From the NCBI GenBank assembly GCA_963855995.1, contig OY979721.1, forward strand, positions 16,037,893 through 16,101,892: a stretch of DNA of 64,000 nt, read 5' to 3'. Source of the stretch: Muricea muricata. Lineage: Eukaryota > Cnidaria > Anthozoa > Malacalcyonacea > Plexauridae. Of the stretch, positions 24,001 through 36,000 are shown piece after piece. Every line of letters begins with the position of its first letter. Position 1 is the first letter of the stretch. Both the position numbers and the translations under genes were made by a program. The notes under the pieces are model-generated. The model had not been told where the DNA came from and did no database searches. It worked only from the letters and a program-made list of their open reading frames with translations.

Positions 24001-27000
24001 AATGTTTTTTAAGCCGAGAAAATCAAGGCAAAAGTTTTACGTAAATCAACGTGGATCTTTATCGCATATAAAGACTTCTTTACGCTACGATCTTCTTTGT
24101 GTTTTTGAATGTCTTGAAAACTAAAACAATATTTTTTGTTAATTTTGCTTCATAATATCAGACCAAATGTAGTGTCTACTCTCGCCTCCATACACGAATT
24201 CGTGCTGCAAGATTGCCACCATATTCCATGGGCTGGAGGTATGGCTACTAACTCTGATACAAAGTCGGAATCAAAAGACTCCGAACAGCATGAAAATGTT
24301 AACGGAGCTTACGCTAGAGATTTACTTGCTGAGAGAATTGCTTTGGAAAACCGTCAAGTTGATGTTGCGATGCCGAATGAAGTGTTTGTTGGACCGACAA
24401 CCTACGACAGATTTTTACATTGTTTCATGAGTTTGCTAAAGAAGAAAGAAGGACAGATTAAAAACCTCCTTAATGATTCAAGGTATAGTAACAAAGGATA
24501 TGTTAGAGCTTTTGTCCGGAATTGAACTTGAGGCATTGCAGGGGTATTTAGGAGGGGAGTTTTTTGTTCTGTCAGGTAAGTCCCCAGGAAAAATTGCCCA
24601 ATGAATGAAAATTTTAGCGTAATTTTTGTATATCTAACTGTGGATCACTGCAGTAATAGGGTTAGAGGGAATCCACCCTGATAAAAAGTGCGTGGAGATC
24701 AGGGGGGGGGGGACTTCCAGTAAACTCCCAAAGGCTTGAATGCCCCTTCATTGTAATATAATTTGTTTTTTCTCCCATCAGATTGTGTCTCAGCACACTA
24801 TGCGAAGCGCGCAAAGATGCAGATAAATTGAAAGACTATATCGCAAAGACTAAAGTAGAATTCGAGGAAGCAAATGTAAATACAGCGAAACTTTTAGACG
24901 CCCTCACAGCCAAGTCAACTGTCTTGGAGAAACTGAAGGCAAAGCTTGGTGTAGGTAGTGATACATTGAGGTCATTCATAGCGTTGATTGATAGTGAAAT
25001 CGAGGATGATGATTCCTATCTTATTATGGATGAAGAAAAAGATGAATTGGATGAGGAATTTGAGCGAATTCAGGTATTACTCCATTTAGTTTAGGTATAC
25101 TTTTATGATAAAATTTTCCTTAGTTGTGCTTTAATTCTGCTTGAAAAACGTTTTAATCCAGGTGGCGAAAATGAAAAGTAAGAAAGCAAAAACGGTTGAA
25201 GAAATTGCGATGGCAGAAAGAGAACGTGAGAGATTGGAAGGCGAGTTAGCTGAGGCCGAGGATCAGGTAAGGTTATGTCTTCCTGGCATGTTGTATTTTA
25301 AATGCTTTTTATTGAGCCATTTCAGTAGTTAGTCGTATTCATAATAGGTTTTATATTTGTACATGAACATTGATTAAAGATTATCGCCCTTGAAAGACTT
25401 GCGTCAACTGTACAAGTTTAGGGACCGGTTGTTCGAGTTAGCGTTAACGTTCAACCCACTACTCTAGTTACGATATTTCGACACATTTTTTCTATCAAAA
25501 CCACAGCAACCAAAACTACATGTGATCCAGACAAGATTTCTGAAGAAATATTTCAAACTCTAGAAACAAGCTGCTCAGTAGCAGCTGGCTTTTGAACAAC
25601 CTCCCCCCTTGACCATAAACGTGTAAATGTTATATGACATATTTTTTACGTCTACTTTGGTGTTTTTCTCTTCGACTTTTTAAAAACGTTTTAGTTATAA
25701 TGGAGCTAAATTATTGAACGTAATACCAGAAGATCTTACATTGTACAACTCGTTTTGTAAAAGTTTCTCCTCCACGGCCTCCCAATTATTTGGTTAAACC
25801 TTGAGTAGTTTAGTTACTGAGAGTGAATATTTGATAGCATTTATAAACAATAGTTTGCATGTATTAGTAATTTTAGTTTAAAATTGTAATAGTTAGCTAA
25901 CACTGCTCTCGTGGAGCTCAGTGCAATGTTGAATAAGACCAGTGTGCATAAATTCATTCACTCGTTCATTCTTTACAGGTCAAACTTTGGCAAGAGCGTC
26001 TGGATCGTACTTGTTGTGAAAGACTAAAGGCTATGCAAAATCCGCCTACCATGATTGCAATGGTCATGTTGATGACAATGTCGCTGCTTGGAAAACACGA
26101 GTTCTCGCCGTACGGTTCCGGAAGTTCTGCGACAATACGTCATGATCGCAAGTCGTTCGATGCAACTGCTATGACAGATGATACATCCAGTTCAGGAGGT
26201 CAGAGCAAGAAGAGAACTAGACTCGAACCCAGTCAACCTCGGCCGCCACCGCAGACTACGTATGCGGGTAAAGATTATATTTTATCATTGTATACCTGTA
26301 CGTATATAGAGTTTATAGGCCGGTTTCTGTCATTAGAGAGCTTTAGATTAGACCACGGTTGCAAAAACGAGTACGACTACAAGATTTTTGTTTCTTAAAT
26401 CCTTTTTTAAAACCCGTATTGGTCTTAGATCTGCTTTTTTCAAGACTTGTTGGGTTAAAAAAAGGATATTTTAAATCTAAAGGTCCCTAATGACTTGTTT
26501 TGGACAACATAACCTGATTAGTAGAATCATACTAGCATACTAGTGCAAATGCTGTAATTTGATTGGCTACTCTACTCGCTATCTATTGCAAAACAATAAT
26601 TTTTCTAGTGTAATTCGAAGACAATTTATAATAGTTTTTTATGTAAAATGACTTAAAATCAATTATTTATCTCATATTCTACTAAAACAATGAGATTACT
26701 CGCTCTCAATTTTTATGCAGTGATGGTTGATTCGGGCTTCGTTTTCATCAACTGTCACCGCATAAAAATGTCGAGCTCGTAATCTAATTGTTGTTTGGTC
26801 TAAAATTCCAAGTAAACTGTCCAATAACACGTGTTCGTGTGTGTGTCCGTTTGAGCATGTTGATAGCTGAGCAATGCGACTTCGTAGGTATTTTGAGTGA
26901 TGGTAAGATGGATCGTCAAACATGGAAAGCTATACAATTAATCATGAGCGACTCTCAGAAGTTTGCTGAAGCTCTACATGGTGTTAGCTGGGAAGAGGGA

Positions 27001-30000
27001 TTGTCTGATGATATTGTGCGCAGTCTTGAACCATTCTTTGCCAAGAATGAACTGGGACAGCTGGGTAAACCAATGCAGACTAGCGGAGCAAAAGCTAGGA
27101 CACCTCCTGGAAAGAATTCTCCGCTCTCAGGTATGAAACCGAGGGAAAATGCGAGCTCTGTAGAGTTCAGTATGACCTCGGGAACAACTGTTTCAAAACT
27201 CTGCGTTAAAGTAAAATCATAAGCAAATTTCTCTAGCCGTGTGTTCATAATCTTGAAAGTATTTCTTCAAAAAATTTTTTTGGATCGTGGTAGTTTTAGT
27301 ATCTGAAAGAATAGACCTTACCCATAATGACGTCATTTAGTAGTTAAGCAAGTAAAACTATTTAAATATGGCAATACTGTTAAATTCTTTTAGGTCCTTA
27401 TTTGTCCAGAACATTAAATGAAACAAATAATTTAACATATTTATTTCACAAATAATCTTTTTGTTACTTAAACCATTCAATTATATTGGCATATTCAAAT
27501 AGTTTTACATGCTTAACTACTAAATGACGTCATTATGGGTATAGTCTATTGGACACATAGAGAAATACAGAAACAAAAACAGTGGGTTTAGCTTTCACCC
27601 AAGTAACCCAGCTTTGAATGACTGGCGCCTGCACTTCTATAAAGTATATATAATCACCCCAATGTATTCTTTCTCTGTTTAGAACGCCGCCATTCTTATG
27701 CAATAACAACAACAGCCGCAAGATACTCTTCAGAAGATGCCGTTATCCTGGTCGAATATGTTCTATCCTTACTGGAATACACTAAGAGATACAAACCATA
27801 CAGGAAAGTTATAGATTATATCACAGAACTAGCTGCTGAACAGGAGGAACACGAGAGAGTGCCAGATGACGACAGATACAGTGTGGATGACTTGCAGGAA
27901 GAGAAGGTACATACATACATACATACATAGAAGAGTTAGTTTTTGTTTGCAAAATGTAAAAGAGTGCTCAATGCCATATACATGTGGACAGAGTGGAACG
28001 CATAAGGACAAAATCCCGAAACTTACCACTACAGTTTGTTTCATCAAGACAAATTTCTTCAGCTCTACCACCTGAACTTTCCTCGTGGATGAAATCCGGT
28101 GTACACATGTCATAATACCCTACACTAGTGCAAATACATTCTGTGATTATTAAAATAAAAACTACTAGGCTATATTAAACAACAATAATAACTTAATTAA
28201 TGGCAAAAATAGTTTAGATCTTGTGCATACACTTTGCATATATGTACATACCTTTATCATTTGTATTCTTGAGAAGGTATCGCTATGATGTAAGTGCATT
28301 GTTATGGGGTTTCTTACTAATCTTAAATAGTAATCCACTATTTTTGTAGCACAATTAACTCTGGTTGTTTTTTGTTTCAGCCTGCAGAAAAATTAGAGCC
28401 AGAGCCCGTCCTAACCGAAGCAGATCTTCCACGATTAGAGGAAGAACTCAGAACATTGCAAGATGAATTTGATCAAGCAGTGATGGTGAAATACGATCTA
28501 CAGGATGAAGTAAAGGCTTCGTCAGAGAGACTGAGAGTTGCACAAGAACTCTTGCGAAGATTGAAAGATTTTGAAGAAGATTCAAGAGTCTTTGTCGCTG
28601 AGTATTCTTCTTCAGAAGTTCTGCTGTCTAATTGTATGTCAGCGGCTGCATTCTTGACCTACTGTGGAGCAATGGGAATTGACCAAAGGTGAAACTTGTG
28701 CATGTCTTCGAGTCTAATCAAGACGTGTGTTAATTGATATTAAAAAAAAAACATACTCCGGAAAATAACATGTACTCAAGATAAACTCAAGATGTGAGCT
28801 TGTTACACGTTTGGTTTAACAATGACTGAGGTGAAATATCTCCGCTAAATTGTTGTCTTGTTAAAAGTTCATATCTTCAGTTTACAAGATGTTGCTGTCC
28901 GGAGTATCTTTCTGATATGATATTTACGAACTATTCGTACGTTATTAGAAAAAAGATGGTGGCGTATTTCACGAACGCTTCACTGAAACATGGACTGCCA
29001 AAGGAGTCGAAGCAAGTGTTTTATGATTTTCCTCTTTGTGAATACCTCAATGGCAAGGTGAGATATTAACCAAACAAAGCTGGCATATTCGCTAGGAATT
29101 AACGATTTGCATGTTAGACTAACTTTCAATCTAGGCAAGACGAGCAAAATCTTTTACTATAGTTAAAAAGAGCATCCTAAAATTAGTAGAATTGCCAAGT
29201 TTGGTGGCGAAGTGTTGTAAAACATAGAAAATATGGCCTCGCAAAGTTTGCAAATTTGTATACATTTGTATTACGCGAGGAAAAAGTTACCACTTTTGAT
29301 ACAATTTTAGCTGAAAAGTGGTAACTTTTTCCTCGCGTAATACAAATGTATACAAATTTGCAAACTTAGCGACGCCATATTTTCCATGCTTTACAACATT
29401 TCGCCTCCAAACTTGGCAATTCTACTAATTTTAGGATGCCCTTTTTAACTGTGGTAAAAGATTTTGTTTGTCTTGGCTAGACTGAAAGTTAGTCTAACAT
29501 GCAAATTGTCCATTGTTTACAGCTCGTGCGCAATTTTGTAGCCGATTGTTTAGGCTTAGCTAATTTTTCGTCTCGCTTGATTTTTAGCTTGCATTAAAAA
29601 TGCTGCAACATTCGAAGGCCTTGACTGATCGTTTGTCTTTGGACAACTCCTGTCTGGTGAACCAAGAAGAGACTGCGAACACTTGGCCGTTGATCTGTGA
29701 TCCCCAACGTGTTGCAGGGTGTTTAGTTACAGCTCTTAACCAAGTTACCAGTGTCAAGTTTAAGGTAAACTTCCTCGAAATGAATCGTATTCACACCTGG
29801 TAATGATTCTGTTAGTTCTAAACTGCTCTGAACTGCGTTCCTCACTAACTTGTTGTTTTTAGTAGTCTCCTGTCCTTGTACTGTGTGTGTTATCATAATT
29901 GTGCGTATTATTGTATAAAGGCCCACTGTAATTGGTTTACACTGTTGTGGTGTCCCTGCCATTCTTGTCCATGTTTATTCTCTAGATGTCTGTTTGTAGA

Positions 30001-33000
30001 TCTGTTAAGTGTTTTGGGCAAAGTTAAATAAATAAATTAAGTATTGATCATCTGACTGTACAGGAATTGCGTGGCCATCTTGAAACGTGCCTTATGGAGG
30101 GGACGCAGCTGTTTGTTACCGATGTTGATCTTACCGCCCTTGTTGAAGATGACAGGTTTTATTATGTCTTACGAAGCGTACCAACCTTTTTAAACGCCAC
30201 TAATCCATTTAAATTACTGGTGAGTTAACCTTGCTGGGCAAAGGGGACTTCTGATAATATTTCGCCAGAAACAATAAACATGAATGTGTCCATAGTGCAA
30301 TATTTTATTTATAAATTTATAAAGTACAATATAATTGTCCAGCGTGGAGCTATTCTGAAAATATGTTCATTTTTAGGTTGGTGAACATGAGATTGAGTGT
30401 CAACCTTCATTTAGGTCAGGATTACATTTAATACTTTGTGATATGATGTCTCTCGCTATGGACTACTGTTTAGTAAACATATAGAGATAATTAAACACTC
30501 TTGAGTCGGAATCAGAATTTCATAACATCGCTAATACATGTTTATGCATTGCTTGATCTTTTCGTTAGATTGTTTATGTCTACCACAGTGCCCGCGTATC
30601 GTGTTCCTGCCGAACTGAGTGCATTTATAAATGTGATTGAGATGTACCTGTCACGTGATGGTCTGGAAGAAATGTTTCTAGATAGATTCATGGAAATGGA
30701 GAAGCCTAGGATCCAGGACTCTCGACTACAAACTGTATCGGTATGTGTCAAGATCTTGTATGTGATAAGAACATTGAAGAGTGCGTATCCTGCTAGTCGT
30801 GTATTGGTTTTCAATGAGATTTACATAGATATGTGCCAAATTTGTATGAGATATTTACATAAATATGGCAATTAAGTTTTGGAGATGATTCGTAAATGTC
30901 TCATATTCCAAAAGATCAATGACCTAATATTCATTCTTTAATACTGTTAGTGTAGTTCTATTTACTGTTTTTTGACTGATATAAAGCCCTCCCCCCTGCG
31001 TTATGATACTGACCATGAGGTTAAGACCCAGTAATCAGACTCGGTTCCTAATATTTTTCTGAACATTTCCCTTCAGGAAATTGTGCGGTTGCTAAAATTG
31101 AAGGATGAATCAGAGAGTAAATTCCTGGAAGTTTTGTTAAAAAACAGACAGTTCTTACATGATCTTGTCACCATGAAGAAAATCTCATCCATAAGAAGGA
31201 ATTTTGAAGAAACCGTGGAAAGGTAGTCCGATGTTACCATCACATCCAAGGATACGCTTCTTTCTTGAAGCATTCAATGATTCCATTTCTTTCCAATTTC
31301 CAGCATCACCCGAGCTGAACAATCCGAAGCGTCTCTGCTTCACTCACGTGAGGCATTCCGACCAATCGCACGTCGTGCTGCTGTGTTGTTTGACGTCACA
31401 CGTCACATGAGAGAAGTGAACGAGAACTACACTATATCACTGGCACAGTTTTTGAAGATATTTGATACAGCCATTCAACATTCTGAGAGGTTTGTCAATT
31501 ACTCTTCAAAAGCGTGTTCATTGTTTTCACAAACTGTTCTCACACATGTTTACTTAAAGTCACGTTTACTTTAGATAATTTTTTTGCTTCTCACAGAACT
31601 GCGGTGAAGGCGGTAGCAGAAAGAGTTGGACAAAGTGCTTTCTTCTTCGCTGCCCAGGGTTTTTTAGAAAAAGATCGAACACTGTTTGCATTATTGACTG
31701 CGATTGAGGTAGCTTTATATAAAAAAGAGTATTGAAGTTGACAGATCACTATATTTTATTGTTTTATTTAATATTTGTTTTATGATATAAAAATGTTTCT
31801 TTTTGTTTGTAGGTTGAAGATTCATTTGGCCGTGTTTCTGCAGGAGATCGGGAGTTTCTCCTGTATCCCGCCTACGGCTCTGCAGTTAAGACCGCTCTAA
31901 GTCATTTTGCGTTCACAACATCACAAACAAAAATAGTTAGTGCAAAAAAACCTTTTGATTGGATGACTGATGAACAGTACAACGGATTGCAGGTATAAGT
32001 GAAGACTGAAGTTAGCAATAAGTGAATTAATACCAGACTAATAGCCGTTTAGCAATAAATGAATGACCAATTAACATTCATTAGCAATAAATGAATCAAT
32101 ATTTTTTGACTTTACTATAATTACATTTATTTAGTAAATTTTAAACGTTATTGAATGCTTTCTAGTTACTTGCGCAGTCATTTGACTGGTTTCAAGATGC
32201 GTTTGAGAAAATGACAAAAGATGGACGTGAAACACAATGGAGACAACTAGTAGAACATGAAATACCTGAAATGGTCGCTTTGCCTGATAACCTCGACGAG
32301 AAGTAAGAAGGATATTAGTTACGACACAATGCTGATGATGTAGTGGTCATTGTGTATACCATGGCCATGTTGGAATGACTATATCATTGACTCTATGTCT
32401 TTTTTTAGATTTACTCCTATGCAAAGGTTCATGATCATCAGAGCTATTAGACCTGACCGTCTCATTCAGATATCTCGTTCTTTTATTATACAAGGTTTAG
32501 GACGAAGGTATTACGTTGAATATTGAACATTTAAATTATATAGCGAATACAATGTATGCGTGAAGTTTTATTTGTGGAGAAAAGTCACTATACGGTGGAT
32601 GGCCACTTTAATAACAAATCTTGATTATTTCAGATATGCATCAGACCTACCTCTAGATTTAGGCTTTGTTCATCGTCAAAGTGACGCGAAAACGCCAATC
32701 TTATTGTTGTATGACGAGGAATCTTCTACGTTGGAGAGTCTGGTTCGAGACATGGCTGGAAAGAAACAGGTGCTGCCATATTGCTGCTATGTAGAAAGAG
32801 CGTATTACGTAGACATCAGTTGAAAAAAATAAACTTAAAAAAACGACCATTCAGAACCATGTCCATATAATGACAGGCATACCATATCATACCATACCAT
32901 ACCATACCATACCATACCATATACCATATACCATACCATACCATACCATATCATATCATACCATAACATACCGTACCATAAATAAACTCTGTTTTTGCTA

Positions 33001-36000
33001 GGTTGATTTATCTGTACTGCACCTATCTACTGGTTGTTCGAACGAGGAAAGATATGCTAGACGAACCTTGCACAAAGCGATGACGGAGGTTAATACAATG
33101 TTAATATTAATAAGAAATACGTTTAGAAATGGTAGAAATATTCGTTCGGTAGTAAAAGAAGTTTCAGCTGATAGTTATACTATTTCATCTACAGGGTACA
33201 TGGTTATTGCTTCTTGATGGTCATAACTCTGCACGACTACTAGACATGCTTGACTCATTGATCTCTGACAACAAGCAGATAGAAAATAACTTCAGATTGT
33301 GGATCTCTGCTAAGATCTCGTCCTCATTGCCGGTCAGTTTACTGCAGCTTACAGTCAAAGTGGTTGCTGATTCCCCTAAGGTACTGAAACTGTCATGGAC
33401 ATCTAAAAACGCGCGGGTTGCAACAAGTCCGATGAAATATTTAAACAGCTTGACGAACAAGCCGATATCAGGATGCGTGCGAATGGCGTGCGAATGGCTT
33501 GTGACAGACGAACCTTTTGCAAGTTATCAACAGACTTGTTGCAACTTGATTGTCAAAACGTCTTATCCACAGGCTGCTTCAACAAATTTGATCAATAAGC
33601 CAGTAAATGACAAGTTTCAACTAGCCTGATTTTGACAGGCTTGATGAAATTGACAAGTTTGTTGCACCTTGTTGACGAGATTTAACAAGCTGTAAAACTG
33701 ACCACTTGCAGCAAGTTTGTGATTTTTTTGGCTCTGTGTCATGAACATATGCGCTACATGCTGCCGTTTTCTGTACAACTATGCATGCACAGTCTACATC
33801 CACACATGATGTTTTCTTCAGAACATCCGGGACAACTTGGTGCGATCAATGTCATTGGTTGATAGCGATATACTTGGTGCGAGCAGTCGAGCGGAGTGGC
33901 CAGCAGTCTTACACAATGTGTGTGTACTTCATAACGTCGTGCGTTTAAGATCGCAATATCAGTTGGTTGGTTGGAATGAGCCTAGCGTGATCAATCCAGG
34001 AGCGCTTGAATTATATGTAAGTGTTTGATTTGGTGCAACTTCTACATCTGATAGTACAGGATTAGAGAAGTTAATGTGTTATCAATTACTTAGGATGCAA
34101 TCAGAACGGCAGGTAAAGAATTTGGTGAACACAGCTCTGGCGAACGTTCAAACACACCTGTTACTGCTACATGCAAAGCGATACAATGGAATGCTTTGAG
34201 ATATATGTTGTCTGAGGTAATTTCAATTTACAATTCACATGTGCTAGTCTTATGCATATTGATTCATTACTTAGTGGCAAAGTAATTCGTTACTGAATCT
34301 TTTTCTGTGCCCTGAAGATAAGGGCTCAAGATATCAAAAGGTTTGTCCAGAGTAATCCATAACTTAGATTCGAATGTAGTGGTAATAATACTGCGATATT
34401 GTTAGGTTGTGTACGGCAAAGGTATTCGGGATGAGTTTGATCACCAATCTCTCAGCGCGATGGTGGATTACTGGATCAGTCCTGCAGCTGTTAAAAAGGA
34501 GTTTGAGGCTTCGAGAGGTAAAAACGTATTTCTAACGATTATTTTGCTAAATGATTTCGTTCGCGTGTTAATGTCTTGGAATCTGTTTTCTATAGTCAAA
34601 TACAGATTACCATCCGTGTTCTTCTCTGGTAATGTTCGTCTACCTACTTTGGTCCAGTCTCTCGAGTCTCTTCCTGCAAACATTCTCGGCTCACCCGAAG
34701 CTTGTGGTCTCCATTCATCTCCTGAAGTAAGTAAACCATTAACTACTGCGAGGATTGTCGTCTGTACACACAGTCCTTTTCACGTGTTTTACTAGGCGAA
34801 AGATTTAAAACGAACTATTTCCTTGATAACACAACCTTCAAACAATATGTAGTAATTATGTGTGATTATTAAATATAATAACATTTCATCTATTATCTAT
34901 AGACTGTCGTTGCGCACGATCAGTACATCTTCTCCCGTCTAAACTTGATTTATGATCGAATGCCCGTGAGTGATACCTTAACCCATGCCTGTGTAGAGTC
35001 CGACTTCTACACGCCACAAAAAGGTGTCGTCGTCGTCAGCGGTCAGACACATTTGCCAGGCGCTAGTTTCCTTGCAGTTGAGAAATCTGGTGTGTTCGCT
35101 AGTGCCAGTCTCTGGGCGGTGCGAAACAGAAAGGATGTCGACTTATTCGAAATTTGTACTGCAGCTTTGAGCAAAGTACCAAAACCCTGGAGTAAGGTGA
35201 GACTGAATTATGCTGGATAGCTATGTTAGCTTGTTACTCTTCTCCTGAGAGATCCAATAAGAAACTGTTCTTTCGTAATGTGCTGGCGTTCGTCGAATGT
35301 AGGACACTAATTTATACCACGAAATTATAAATTATTTTAATGGTAATCCGATAAGAGTCACATGTACTGTAACCTCAGTAGGAAAGATGAGTAGTATTTC
35401 TGAGCCTAGAAAGTATAAGGAAATGGCATTTCATTTCTAGGAGTCTATAAACGACAAGCTTAAGAAAGGAGGTGTAACATCATTCAGTTTGTTTGTGTTA
35501 GCTGAAGTGGAACAAATGCAGAAATTGGTTCAAACTGTAAGAGATGATCTTCAGGTGTGTTATGTATTTAAACTACAGGGTCCGGTTGTATCAAAGGCGT
35601 TTAGCTTAAACGGTGGATAAGTAAAAAATATAAAACAAGTTTGCATGTTGTATAAACAAACCAGCTAAACTTATTTGACCTGAGAAGGACAATTATTTAG
35701 AAAACTAAATATTTATTCTATTAAACTCATAATTTCGGTTCTGTACTAGATATAAAAGTGATTTTTAAATTTCACTTATCCACCGTTTAAGCTAAACGGC
35801 CTTCGAACAACCGGCCCCAGATGTTTTTCACTCCAACCTACACTGCATCAATGCTGAACTTTAGTGTATCGTGTACATTTGAAGAAGCCGCCCTTGGCTG
35901 CGTTCATAAGTCAAAGTAATAACCAGCTTAAAATGATGCTTATTTCCCACCTTAGATAATCAAGGCATCAGTAGCTGATGGTATCCACGGTGATATGGTA

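Larger units (their letters stand above)
21970..24482 (+). other. AAA4 module with lost P-loop
   Basis: Exons: 21970-22083, 22176-22342, 22441-22627, 22726-22833, 23151-23290, 23499-23633, 24162-24482. The position of the P-loop reads LLVGPIGSQLSDLAAL, with no GK[ST] or GRQS. Downstream motifs survive: LLDDSYLDAINSLLVSGEYPPLF (Walker B region shifted to IIIKDREL), VKRNLHIILCIQP and INWVKHWGDEALI. The last exon adds an acidic/Ser linker (SDTKSESKDSEQHEN) before VFVGPTTYDRFLHCF, the dynein TPtsYLel motif that leads into the stalk. Confidence 0.8.
24782..28688 (+). other. Stalk: CC1, microtubule-binding domain, CC2
   Basis: Exons: 24782-25073 and 25162-25266 (CC1, heptad-rich and charged, ending RERERLEGELAEAEDQ), 25979-26267 (NPPTMIAMVMLMTMSLLGK, matching the kPP..v..vm.av..LL helix of the MTBD), 26888-27130 (WKAIQLIMSDSQKFAEAL, the W....lL.d..Fl..L helix), 27683-27906 (LVEYVLSLLEYTKRYKPYRK, the final MTBD helix), 28381-28688 (CC2, LPRLEEELRTLQDEFDQA, ending with AAFLTYCGAM, which opens AAA5). 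A basic Pro-rich insert (SSGGQSKKRTRLEPSQPRPP) splits the MTBD, and CC1 carries an acidic patch. Confidence 0.75.
28949..31222 (+). other. AAA5 module
   Basis: Exons: 28949-29057, 29588-29764, 30064-30219, 30377-30414, 30569-30740, 31077-31222. DRLSLDNSCLVNQ followed by TWPLICDPQRVAGCLV (near 29630-29730) aligns with the AAA5 S.EN......RWPLMIDPQ.QA signature. VGEHEIECQPSFR matches the gd.eid.n..FRLyl block, split by an intron at 30414. Then comes the coiled segment LKLKDESESKFLEVLL, matching the dynein buttress region. No P-loop is present, as usual for AAA5. Confidence 0.75.
31304..34216 (+). other. AAA6 module
   Basis: Exons: 31304-31489, 31597-31708, 31813-31992, 32166-32302, 32409-32507, 32634-32769, 33002-33088, 33195-33380, 33822-34016, 34094-34216. 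MQRFMIIRAIRPDRLIQ (near 32415) is the RPDR signature. TPILLLYDEESST replaces PlifiLSpGaDP. GTWLLLLDGHN replaces G.WVlLqNcHL. NFRLWISAKISSSLPVSLLQ matches FRLfLts.p...FP...LQ, and WPAVLHNVCVLHNVVRLR matches the helix before GWN. Confidence 0.75.
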
